A DNA stretch of 41,317 nucleotides from CAZUXY01 sp964624235 (GTDB lineage: Bacteria > Spirochaetota > UBA4802 > UBA5368). Shown piece by piece: positions 17,079 to 26,100 of the stretch. Numbering within the stretch: position 1 is the stretch's first letter; every line of letters begins with the position of its first letter. Location: positions 1 through 41,317 of the forward strand of contig CAZUXY010000045.1 in NCBI GenBank assembly GCA_964624235.1. Direction: 5' to 3'. Made by a program: the position numbers and the translations under genes. Below the pieces are notes generated by a model, which made no database searches, was not told where the DNA came from, and was given only the letters and a program-made list of their open reading frames with translations.

Positions 17079-17122
17079 ACGGCCGTTTTCGGGAGTCCCT
17101 GCGGGGACACGAAGACGGCCGT
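17079..17122. terminator. Hairpin between convergent genes
   Basis: ACGGCCGTTTTCG (17079-17091) pairs, with one mismatch, with CGAAGACGGCCGT (17110-17122), and an inner GTCCC/GGGAC stem extends it. Short T-rich sequence (GCTGTTTTC) follows on the plus strand. It separates the gene ending at 17067 from the opposing SufB/D-like gene ending at 17130 and probably terminates plus-strand transcription. Confidence 0.6.
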
Positions 17123-17129
17123 GCTGTTT

Positions 17130-18068
17130 TCAGCTGAGCAGGCCCTGGATGATGAGCTCAACGGCGTCATCTTCCGAGAGTCCCCTGGACATCAGTGTTT
17201 CCAGCTGGCGTGTGTCTACGCTCCCTATAGCGGCCTCGTGGGTGACGTGCGCCCTGGGATCGCGGACCTCAACGACGGGAACGGCCGTGGCGATGCCGTT
17301 GTCCTGAATTATTTCCTTGCAGTCCACGTGGCCGCGGGCATAAGGGGCCGTCGCGGTTATTTTATTATAAACCTCCGCGCGGGCGTTGTTCCTTACGGCG
17401 ATACGCGAGTTGAGGACCCCCCTCGCGCCTTCACCCGTCAGGTTGCCTGTCTCCCGTATACTGATGACGTCATCATGGGTCCCGTTGATACGCGCCTCCA
17501 TTTCCATTACGCTTCCCTCGCCGCAGGTGGTTTCGTAATCGATCTCGATGGTACCGACCCTTCCCCGTAAAAGCTCGAACTCCGTTTTAAAACGCGCTCC
17601 CTTTTCAAGAGTGACGCGCGCCCTGGGGACCACATGGATGCCTCCTGTTTCGCCGTGGACGTGTCGTTCGAAGTATGAGTATTCGGCGTTTTCCCCGACG
17701 GTGATATCGGCCTCCATGCGGTGGACCACGTCGACCGCGTTGGGGAAGGTGCAGTGGGCCAGGATGGAAACGGAGGCGTTCTTTTGAATCTCCACGGTCA
17801 TATTAATTTCCTGCACGCCCGTTTCGGGGATCATGCCGAAGCACAGGTGCACCGGCCGGGCGATGCGCACTCCCTCGAGCACACGCATGACCATGCGGAT
17901 GCCGTTTTCGAGTTCTTCAACCTCCGCCTCCAGGCCTGGCACCAGGTGCGAACCCAGTACGGTATTGTGATGTACTTCAAGGTGCGCCACTTCGGGGTTG
18001 TTGAAGGTGTCATGGCTCACGTCGGTGGTGTCATACAGAGTCTTCGAGGTTACTTCCCTGCTTTTCAT
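17130..18068 (-). CDS. SufB/SufD-family Fe-S assembly scaffold (SmsB-like)
   Basis: A 312-residue SufB/D-family protein, shorter than E. coli SufB (about 495) or SufD (about 420). It holds the beta-helix core (SVSILAHCTFPNAVDVVHRM, EYSYFERHVHGETGGIHVVP, ARFKTEFELLRGRVGTIEID) and the C-terminal signature VEVRDPRAHVTHEAAIGSVD then QLETLMSRGLSEDDAVELII. The conserved histidine of the TH-EAA motif is present, and cysteines occur at HC (residue about 108) and TC (about 180). With SufC it would form a scaffold on which Fe-S clusters are built in the cytosol. No SufS, SufE or SufU lies alongside. The ATG overlaps the sufC stop by four bases, so the two are coupled. SufB versus SufD cannot be settled by eye; the short form suits the archaea/anaerobe SmsB group. 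Confidence 0.88.
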   Translation of the reverse strand: MKSREVTSKTLYDTTDVSHDTFNNPEVAHLEVHHNTVLGSHLVPGLEAEVEELENGIRMVMRVLEGVRIARPVHLCFGMIPETGVQEINMTVEIQKNASVSILAHCTFPNAVDVVHRMEADITVGENAEYSYFERHVHGETGGIHVVPRARVTLEKGARFKTEFELLRGRVGTIEIDYETTCGEGSVMEMEARINGTHDDVISIRETGNLTGEGARGVLNSRIAVRNNARAEVYNKITATAPYARGHVDCKEIIQDNGIATAVPVVEVRDPRAHVTHEAAIGSVDTRQLETLMSRGLSEDDAVELIIQGLLS

Positions 18069-18799
18069 ATCGTTTCGTTCTCCAGGGGCATGTTTTTATG
18101 AACGCAGGGAATGCACTTGTTCTCGAAATAATGGCGTATCTTTTCCACCGGTCCCTTGTCGAATATTTCTCCGTGGCACATGAGAAACGCGTGTTCCGCC
18201 TGTTTCAGCACCGCCAGGCTGTGGGTGATAAGGACCACCGTGGCGCCGTCTTCGCGGAAAAACCTGATGCATTCGAATATTTTTTCCAGCGCCTCAACAT
18301 CGATACCGGAATCGGGTTCGTCCAGCAGTACCAGCCGGGGCCTCATGACCAGAAGCGATGCCAGTTCAATACGTTTGCGCTCACCCCCGCTGAGTGTTCT
18401 GTCCACCGCGCGGTCCAGATACTCATCAGGATCGAGCCCCACCCTGGAAAGCGCGTCTGCTATAGCCGCGGGGCTTTTCTCTTTCGCGGACGCGGTGAGG
18501 AAACTTCTGATCGAAAGTCCCTCGAAACGGGCGGGTTCCTGCCAGCCCAGGGTGATCCCACGCCGCGCCCTTTCGTGGATGGGAAGGTTCCTTAGGGGCT
18601 CTCCCCGGAAATACAGATCGCCTTCATAGTTCTCGTATCCCGAGAGGCCCATTATCGTATATGACAGGCTGGACTTGCCGGCCCCGTTCGGTCCCACGAT
18701 GGCGTGGACGTGTCCTTCCCAGAGGTCCAGCGACAGGTTGTTCAGGATTATTTTTTCCCCCAGTACCAGGGTCAGGTTTTCGGCGGTAATGATTCCCAT
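18065..18799 (-). CDS. sufC: SufC-type ATPase of Fe-S cluster assembly
   Basis: A 244-residue ABC-type ATPase that acts in the cytosol with SufB/D rather than in transport. Walker A is GPNGAGKSS (about residues 35-43), the Q-loop region reads GWQEPARFEG, the signature is LSGGERKRIEL (about 141-151) and Walker B is RLVLLDEPDSGIDVEAL with the catalytic Glu; the H-loop histidine is in VVLITHS. LDEPDSGIDVEAL and GWQEP are characteristic of SufC. The ATG at 18799 follows a GAGGAG site; an in-frame extension to 18892 has no support. It overlaps the SufB/D gene by four bases. Confidence 0.95.
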   Translation of the reverse strand: MGIITAENLTLVLGEKIILNNLSLDLWEGHVHAIVGPNGAGKSSLSYTIMGLSGYENYEGDLYFRGEPLRNLPIHERARRGITLGWQEPARFEGLSIRSFLTASAKEKSPAAIADALSRVGLDPDEYLDRAVDRTLSGGERKRIELASLLVMRPRLVLLDEPDSGIDVEALEKIFECIRFFREDGATVVLITHSLAVLKQAEHAFLMCHGEIFDKGPVEKIRHYFENKCIPCVHKNMPLENETI

Positions 18800-18917
18800 A
18801 ACAGACTCCTCTGCGGCGTTGACGGCATTCACCACGGGATGCGCCCGGGCGCGGCCAGGCCGATATGATAGGAGAGCCGTTTTTGCGGTCAATACATTAA
18901 TTCAGCAGGTATTGAGT

Positions 18918-21419
18918 TCAGGTGAGGGTGGTGACGATGCGCCGGTCCAGGTTCCCGAAACGATCATGATCCCTTTTCGTGATGACATGGTTCGGATCCC
19001 GCGTGAAGGCCACGGTGTTCGGTCCGAAGCTGTGGGCGAAGGACATGAGTTTTCTCGCCGAGGCGATGTTTTCACGGATCATAGTCCGGGGTCTTTCCTG
19101 GTAAATGCCTATGCTTACCGATACCGCGGGGATGGTGAATTTCTCGGTTCTGATCTTTGTTTTGCCCATATCGCGGTTCATCGATGCCATGGTTTCCGCC
19201 ACCGCCGTGAGGGTGGTGTCGTTGAGGAATCCCACTACAACATCGCCCGAAAGCCGTACGGCGATGTTGTCACGGTGCGTGGTTGCGGACCCGAGCAGCC
19301 TGTTCATGCGTCTGCCCAGTTCACCGATGACGATGTCGCCCGCATCGTGGCCGTATTCGGAATTGAACCGCCTCAGGTTGTCGACGGAACAATATACAAT
19401 GAACCTGTTGTGGGTGCGCTGGTATTCGCCTTTGGGACCGTAATAGGAGGGGATAAGGATGTCCTCGATGTATTCCATCTTGTAGAGGCCCGTCAGCCTG
19501 TCCAGATAGACATCGTCGTAGGTATCGGTCATTCGGCGGTCCGAGGCTTCCGACTCCTGCACCATGCCTCCTTCCGCAGGGGCAACGGCACTTTTAAGGT
19601 AGGGGTGTTCCTGCAACAGCCGGTTTTTTTCCTTGATGAATTCCTGTACGCCTTCGTGATTGAGCAGGCGGCAGATATGAAAGGCCAGCGCGCAGGACCT
19701 TTCCAGAAATTCCTGAAGGGTGATTTCATGGTTGCGGAAGAGGGCATGGAGGGGTGACCCCTCCTGTTTTTTAACGACCGCGTTTGTGTAAAAATCAAAA
19801 TTCTGCTCCCTGATCGGATGAATGATCTCCTTCTCCCTGTAATAACCGGTGATGAGGTCGTTGAGCTTGATCGCCGCCTGATAGGTCTTTACGGAAATGT
19901 TGTGGAGGAATTCACGGGCCAGGTTGACCGCGGGGGTGAAAGACCATTTGGGAATGTTGGGATTTGTGATCGTTTCGATAAAGCTTTCAAGAGTGCCGGG
20001 CAGATCCATGGTGAGGTCGATCGCTTCCCTGAACTTTGTGCCCATAAGATCGAGCTCTTCAGGGGTATACTGGGCCACCGCTTTCTGGAGTACGTGGCTG
20101 ATCTCGAAGTAATTATAGCAGTCGGCCCCGTCGTACACCAGAATAAACGAGGCCGGCGTGTTGATGTACTCGATGAAGTATTTGAGGTATGCTTCAATTG
20201 TTTTTTTGAACCGCAGTATGGGCTTGTTGCGGTTTTCGTTCATCCACTGGGTAAAGGTTTTCTTTTCCTGCTGGGCGTATATCATCTTTTCCAGCGACTC
20301 GCCCATGGGAAGAAATAGTCCCGATATCCTCTCCAGTTCATGGTAACGGTCCAGCAGTATCCCCTCGTCGCTGGTCGCCTCATCCCGTTTCTTCGCGTCC
20401 GCGATTCTCGCTTCGGGGGTCAATTGCTTCACGTCGGTGGGTATTCCAACGCTTATACTCAAAAGGTATATGATCTGGTTCAACGTTCTGATCACTTTTT
20501 TTTCCCGCGCGGTATGGTATGAAAAAAGCAATCCCCGTATGGTGTTCCTCATGACCTCCAGATCGGTCATTATAACCGGTTTGTTGTTGTAGACCGGCTG
20601 ATCCAGAAAGTAATACAGGTCTCCCCAGAATCCGTGACCGGGTTTTTTCTTTTTAAATATTTTCTTTAATGTTGAAAGTATCGCCGGGCCGTTCTTCACG
20701 ATCATGGAGTAGACCTCGGTGAAATCGTTCATTTCTTGCAATATCTGCGGCGGTTTGAACGAAACGGCGTTGGGAATTTCCTCTATTTTTCGCAGCGGCG
20801 CCTCTATTTTCAGAAAGACCGCCAGCAGGTTGTACTCGAGGGTGCTCAGGGCGTAGTATTCCCGGTCGAGCACCGGCTTAATGTTCCGCACTATGTTCAT
20901 CAGCCGTTGTGACGCCTGATATTTCAGGGTCCCGAGGAAATGGCCCCGTAGCCGGTGCGTGAAAGGGGTAAGCGTGCCGTAATGCAGGGCGAACCCCGTC
21001 ACCCTGAGCCAGTCGATGATCCGCGCCGCCGGAGTCTCCAGTTCCCGGATCTCTTCGTCGACCTTTTCGTGTTCGCGGCCGGCGAGTATTTCCGCTTCCA
21101 CCCGGTCTCTTACGCGGCGCAGAAAGTTTTCCAGTATCCGTTTCTTGACGGGCGGGGGAAACCCCGAACCCGTAATTGCGGAGATCTCGTTTTTTTCATC
21201 GGGGGAGAGTACGGCGCCGGTTCTGGAGAGGTAGCGGTCGAAATCATTTACCAGCCCGCGGACTTCGGCGAAAGCGATCTTGTTGCTGCTGTTGTCCAGC
21301 TGGCCCTGCATGCTCTCTAGCAGGCGCTTGAAGCGCTCTATATCCCTCAGGTGTTCCGCTGAATACCGTTCAACCTGGGAAAAGTAGGCCGATAGATCCG
21401 GGTTGGTTTCTTTTCGCAT
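18918..21419 (-). CDS. Large helical protein with degenerate GGDEF domain
   Basis: An 833-residue protein. The first 620 residues are helical and soluble with no domain I recognise. Residues about 645-800 follow the GGDEF fold: DRLTGLY opening, DNLRRFNSEYGHDAGDIVIG, then RLSGDVVVGF where active enzymes have R-x-GGDEF. The SGDVV replacement removes the catalytic Glu and one of the glycines, so the domain probably does not make c-di-GMP and may bind a nucleotide or a partner instead. No membrane segment or signal peptide is seen. The start is uncertain: the ATG at 21419 has a weak A/G-rich upstream; an ATG at 21464 and a TTG at 21485 are alternatives. A strongly coding-like antisense frame at 18675-19757 is a shadow. 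Confidence 0.78.
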   Translation of the reverse strand: MRKETNPDLSAYFSQVERYSAEHLRDIERFKRLLESMQGQLDNSSNKIAFAEVRGLVNDFDRYLSRTGAVLSPDEKNEISAITGSGFPPPVKKRILENFLRRVRDRVEAEILAGREHEKVDEEIRELETPAARIIDWLRVTGFALHYGTLTPFTHRLRGHFLGTLKYQASQRLMNIVRNIKPVLDREYYALSTLEYNLLAVFLKIEAPLRKIEEIPNAVSFKPPQILQEMNDFTEVYSMIVKNGPAILSTLKKIFKKKKPGHGFWGDLYYFLDQPVYNNKPVIMTDLEVMRNTIRGLLFSYHTAREKKVIRTLNQIIYLLSISVGIPTDVKQLTPEARIADAKKRDEATSDEGILLDRYHELERISGLFLPMGESLEKMIYAQQEKKTFTQWMNENRNKPILRFKKTIEAYLKYFIEYINTPASFILVYDGADCYNYFEISHVLQKAVAQYTPEELDLMGTKFREAIDLTMDLPGTLESFIETITNPNIPKWSFTPAVNLAREFLHNISVKTYQAAIKLNDLITGYYREKEIIHPIREQNFDFYTNAVVKKQEGSPLHALFRNHEITLQEFLERSCALAFHICRLLNHEGVQEFIKEKNRLLQEHPYLKSAVAPAEGGMVQESEASDRRMTDTYDDVYLDRLTGLYKMEYIEDILIPSYYGPKGEYQRTHNRFIVYCSVDNLRRFNSEYGHDAGDIVIGELGRRMNRLLGSATTHRDNIAVRLSGDVVVGFLNDTTLTAVAETMASMNRDMGKTKIRTEKFTIPAVSVSIGIYQERPRTMIRENIASARKLMSFAHSFGPNTVAFTRDPNHVITKRDHDRFGNLDRRIVTTLT

Positions 21420-21630
21420 GGTTTTTTCTTTTTTTTGCGCCGGGTCGATTAATTCATAGTACATTACATTTACTGTTTCAGGCAATAAATAAAGGTACAG
21501 CCGCGGTAAATTTGTATGCAGGTATGCCGCATCGCGTCCCGATCATTTTTGATAAAACAGGAATTTTTATTGCCTTATAGCCGGTGCTTTGACACCATTG
21601 CATAATTTTTCAATTTAAGCGGGGAACTCT

Positions 21631-22026
21631 ATGGCAGCGCGTGTTTTGTTCTATAAGACAGGAGAGAGGATAATTGAGGCGGGGAAACTGGAAAGCCGCA
21701 TGTATATCATACTCGAAGGGAAGGTGGAAATCTCCCTCTCTGACAAACACAGCAGCGTTACCGTGGCCGAACTGAAAAAAGGCGATTTTTTCGGCGAAAT
21801 ATCCCTTTTCAACAACAGCCCCCGCAGCGCGACCGTGACGGCCGTAGACGACGTGAAACTGGCGTATATCGACAATCTTGATCAGTTGAAGGCGTTCCTC
21901 ATGAAAAACCCCGCCTTCGCCGCGAAGATGGTGCATATACTCGCGCAACGGCTGGCCAGGACCGACGCCATCCTCATGGGCAAGGTAAGCGAGATGAACA
22001 GGTTAAAGCTTACCAGAGACGTATGA
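21631..22026 (+). CDS. Stand-alone cyclic-nucleotide-binding (CRP-like) domain protein
   Basis: A 131-residue protein made of one cNMP-binding domain. The beta-roll pattern (FYKTGERIIEAGKLESRMYI, ILEGKVEISL) leads to a phosphate-binding cassette GDFFGEISLFNNSPRSATV, in which the E and the R are the residues that usually hold cyclic nucleotide. A C-terminal helix follows (FAAKMVHILAQRLARTDAI). There is no DNA-binding domain, so it is a sensor or adaptor that must act through another protein. It has GGGGA before the ATG at 21631 and stands just before trxB but probably under separate control. Confidence 0.87.
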   Translation: MAARVLFYKTGERIIEAGKLESRMYIILEGKVEISLSDKHSSVTVAELKKGDFFGEISLFNNSPRSATVTAVDDVKLAYIDNLDQLKAFLMKNPAFAAKMVHILAQRLARTDAILMGKVSEMNRLKLTRDV

Positions 22027-22182
22027 TCAATAATCTTTTATTGGTTAGTGATGTATCAACGACTAAAGGGTTGAGAAATCCCGCAGTGCGGAGTGGAGCC
22101 GTTACATCCAGCCTCTACCGGTGAAGCGGCATCCGTAAGCAGACGCACACCGGCAATCGGGCTTCGAGACGAAAAAGTTTGC

Positions 22183-22188
22183 TATACT
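22183..22188 (+). promoter_or_regulatory. Candidate -10 element of trxB
   Basis: TATACT lies 36 bases before the trxB ATG. No good -35 hexamer is found at 16-18 bases, so this is weak. The 197-base gap 22027-22223 also contains a small CCGCA/TGCGG dyad near 22081-22094; I recognise no riboswitch in it. Confidence 0.3.
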
Positions 22189-22223
22189 GAAAATCCGATC
22201 TTTTACGAACAGGACATAACGAT

Positions 22224-23141
22224 ATGAACGACCTGGTGATTATAGGAGCGGGCCCCGCGGGGCTGACCGCGGCCATTTACGGCATGAGGGCGGGCCTGGA
22301 CCTCGTGGTGCTTGAAAAACTCTCTCCCGGCGGCCAGGTTATGACCACCTATGAGGTTGAAAACTATCCCGGTTTCGTGGACCCCGTCGAGGGATGGGCG
22401 CTCATGAGCGCCATGGAGAACCAGGCCCGCCGACTGGGCGCCACGATCGAAAGCGGCACGGTGGACTGCCTGGAATGGAAAGAAGATGAAAAGACTTTCA
22501 CGCTCGCCATGACGGGCGGCGGCGAAATACGGGCCAGGAGCGTCATCTGCGCCTCGGGGGCCTCGCTGATGAAACTGGGTGTGCCCGGCGAGGCCGAGTT
22601 CACCGGAAGGGGGGTATCATACTGCGCCACCTGCGACGGGGCTTTTTTTAAAGACAGGGTGACGGCTGTCGTGGGAGGGGGCAACACGGCGCTGGAGGAG
22701 GCCCACTTCCTGACGCGGTTTTCCTCGAAGGTTTATCTGGTACACCGCAGGGACGCATTCAGGGGACTCAGGCTTTTACAGGACCGGGTACTCTCGAACC
22801 CTAAGATCGAACCGGTATATGATTCGGTGGTGCAGTCGATCAACGGGAAGGACAAAGTGGTTTCGGTGACTGTCAGGAACAAGAAAACGGGGAGCGCGAG
22901 CGACCTGCCGGCGGAAGGTGTCTTCATCTTCATAGGGTACCGTCCCAACACCGAATACCTGCCGGCGGCGCTTCTGAACGAGTTCGGCGAGGTGGAGGTG
23001 GACATGCACATGAAGACCCGCATACCGGGGTTCTTTGCCGCCGGCGACCTCAGGAAGGATTCAATACGGCAGATAGTCGCCGCGACCGCCGACGGCGCCA
23101 CGGCGGCGCTGAGCGCGTATGAATACCTGCAGTCCCTGTAA
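22224..23141 (+). CDS. trxB: Thioredoxin reductase
   Basis: A 305-residue flavoprotein that reduces thioredoxin or a similar dithiol with NAD(P)H. The FAD motif GAGPAGLTAAIYGMRAG is at the N terminus, PGGQVMTTYEVENYPG follows, the redox-active CATC is at about residues 134-137, the NAD(P)H motif VVGGGNTALEEA is at about 151-162, and the C-terminal FAD segment FFAAGDLRKDSIRQIVAATA closes it. This is the complete low-molecular-weight TrxB layout. No thioredoxin gene is in the window. Its stop lies seven bases from the stop of the opposing 1271-residue gene. Confidence 0.96.
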   Translation: MNDLVIIGAGPAGLTAAIYGMRAGLDLVVLEKLSPGGQVMTTYEVENYPGFVDPVEGWALMSAMENQARRLGATIESGTVDCLEWKEDEKTFTLAMTGGGEIRARSVICASGASLMKLGVPGEAEFTGRGVSYCATCDGAFFKDRVTAVVGGGNTALEEAHFLTRFSSKVYLVHRRDAFRGLRLLQDRVLSNPKIEPVYDSVVQSINGKDKVVSVTVRNKKTGSASDLPAEGVFIFIGYRPNTEYLPAALLNEFGEVEVDMHMKTRIPGFFAAGDLRKDSIRQIVAATADGATAALSAYEYLQSL

Positions 23142-23148
23142 CACGATT

Positions 23149-26100
23149 TCAGAACCGTATCCCCATCACCCTGTGGGAAACCTCGCCGTTCATGTTGACC
23201 CGCTTGTAGAGAAACTTCAGCAGGCTGAATTTCGTAAAATTCGTATCGCTCTCGGTTTCATATTCCCATAAGAGGCCCCACAGACTGCCCGTGGAGGAAT
23301 ACCCTCTCTCGGGTTTCTCAACGTGGTAATAAGGTATTCCCAACAGCAGGGCCCGGCGGTCACGCTCTTCCTGGGGCCGGTAGTTCCGGTACCAGAGCGC
23401 GCCCAGCGCCCACATCTGGAACTTGCCCCGGTCTCCCCGGTCGTTCATGTAGGTGAGCAGCGGCGGCAGGCAGAGGTCCCACCCTTCACTGTCGCGGCCG
23501 TAGTACCACAGCGGCATAAAACTTGTGCGGAAATAGTCGCCGCTGCGCTTCTGGCTGTAGAGGAACCACAGCACATTGACCGAGTAATCGGGGCCGTTGC
23601 GGTGGCTCTTGTAGTTCAACAGCAGGCCGTACGCCAGGCGGAACCGCTTCAACTGCGGCGATACTTCATAACGGGCCAGTCCCAGCAGCGCCCCGTAACT
23701 TTCCTCGTTCGTATTCGTGCGCAGACGGTGGTCATAGAGCAGCAAAAAGTTCTGTCGTTTATAATAAGTGGATGAATGGAGATACAGACCCGCAATGAAA
23801 CTGGTGGTGCTGTAAGGGCTCTCCCGGTGATAGTACAGGGGCAGCAGCCAGAACCTTCGGTGCGGGGTATAGACCGTTTCGTCGACCGAACGGTCCACTA
23901 TGCCCAGCAGGTTGAAATGCCGCCGGTCAGGGGTGCGGTGATAGTACACCAGGGGGATGACAGGCGCCCAGAAAGTCAGTCGCCCCTTGCTGTCATTGCC
24001 GCCCCATTCGGTTTTCACCCGGCACCACAGGGGGGTAAGAAAGACCTTTTTAGAAAAATTATCGTTTTCGGGACTGTGCCGGTGCCGTGAGTAGTACAGC
24101 GGAAAAAGCCATGAAGAACGCACCGCGACAGGCCTTCTGCGGTATTTCCCCTCCGAGAAATACCCCTCTTTCTCATCGGAACGGGAGGCGTGAAAGATCC
24201 CATAAAGGAGTGTAAGGGACCTGCTGTTGTTGTTGGTCTCACGGGTATACCAGTACAGCCCCAGCAGCAGGTTGCTGTGGTAATATCCGGGCTCGGTATG
24301 ACGGTAGTACCCCATCAGGAAGAATGATGTTTCCTGCCTGCGGTAAGGCCTCCCCTGTACCCCCGGTTCGATGCCGGTACGCAGCACCCTGGAATAGTAC
24401 AGCAGGGGCAGCCCCAGCAGGCTGAAACGCCGGTCGTACCGCTCGGGGGTGCCGTAGCGGTTTTCCGTACGGCTCCAGTAGTACAGAGGGAAGAGGAACG
24501 AGGCGGCCTCTGCCCCCTTTTTCACCCTTCGTGTGGCGAAGGTGGTGATCATTTTATCGCTCTCGATCCTGGGTATGGTGTAGCTTTCGGTGCGGGAGTA
24601 ATACACGAGCGGTATAATGGGGAACCACCGGGTCGATGAATCCACGGTGTCGGTGCTTACCTTCCGGTAGCGGTGGAAGGGGCTTAAGGACGTGCGGGTC
24701 TGCCGGTAGGGTTCCTTTTCGGTCACGGTGCCCGAGTAATACAGGGGGCTGATGGTACGGGCGGTTTCCCTGTTTTCGGCGATCCTCTTTTTGTGCCATA
24801 TCAGCGGAAAGAAGCGCCAGCCGCTCCTTCCAGGTGAACGGTACCAGTTGACGAAGGGCCACAGTACGGTGTGCTCGCGCAGCTTCTCGGTGTCGTTGTA
24901 CTCGCTCCAGTAGAGGTTCAGCAGGTACCCCTTGCGGTACGAGGCCCCCTGCCGCTGCATACCGTACAGGGGAAAGAACACGAAATACCGCGTCTCGCCC
25001 GATCGGTAGTTGAGATAGTTGAGAAACCACTGCACACGGTCGGCGGACTCTTTGTCCCAGGTGATCCACGACAGGGGAAGCAGGCGGAAGTGGCGGCGGC
25101 TGTCGGCGCGCTCGAAGGCCACGAGGCCGAACAGGAAGTGAAATCCCCAGAAATAAGAAGAGTTCTCCCTGCCGCCTTCCTTTTTATCGTGGAGCGTGAC
25201 CCGGTCGCGGGTGCCGTCGGATACGCCCTTGTCGACGGGGGACTTTCCCTCTTCCAGGTCGGTGATCACCGGTTTTTTGATGAGGGTGATCCTGGTGGAT
25301 ACGCTGACCACATCGTAGAGCCACGAAATGTCGGTATCGAAATACCATCCTCCCTCTCCCCTGCCCACTCCTACACCGGCAACGGGACTGGGCCCCGCCG
25401 CGATACTCTTGGAAAGGCCAAGTATGTTGAAATTAACCTTCCGGTCGGGCGATGCATAGGAAAAATACAGGGGCAGAAACAGGGTATACTCCCGCTTCGG
25501 GTTGCGGTTATGCCAGTACAGGGGGAACCACAGATTGGTCTTAGTTTTTTCCTTTTCTGAAACACTGTAGTAGTGCGGCAGCAGCCACCGGGTTTTTTCG
25601 CCGGGCGCCCAGCGGTGGTAGTGGACCAGGCTCCAGCTTACGCCCTCCTGTTCCGACCAGCCGGCGGGCCTCATGTAAAAGGGAATATAATAGCGGTAAC
25701 CGCTGGGGCCCGTCTGGTGAAACACCAGCGGGAAGAACCAGAACTGCCTGAACGTTCCGTCGGGGTTGGTGCGCCAGTCCAGGACCCATAATAAATTTAC
25801 ATGGCTCCCCTCCCTGCGATCGCGTGAATAGTAGAAAACCGGAACCACCGGAAACCACAGGCTCCCGCCGTAGCGCTCCCCGTCCCATTTCCCGGCCCCG
25901 ACGGAGGTTTTAGTACGGCCGAAAAGAGGAGTGATGAGCCCCTGGGAGTACGCCACGTCCCAGCGGGATTCTTTTTCTATTAAGCGCGCTTCGCTCTTCT
26001 TCCAGCGCGCGAAAAGGGGTAAGAGGTGCGTATAGTGCTCGCCGTCTTCTCTTTTAAACCTCATGAAAACCGGCGGCAGTATGTGGGCATATCCCTGTGC

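Noticed and set aside
18675..19757. Plus-strand 360-codon frame
   Set aside because: Runs antisense across the sufC start and the degenerate GGDEF gene; no domain or start signal.
22027..22223. Possible riboswitch before trxB
   Set aside because: Some short dyads exist, but no known riboswitch core could be matched.
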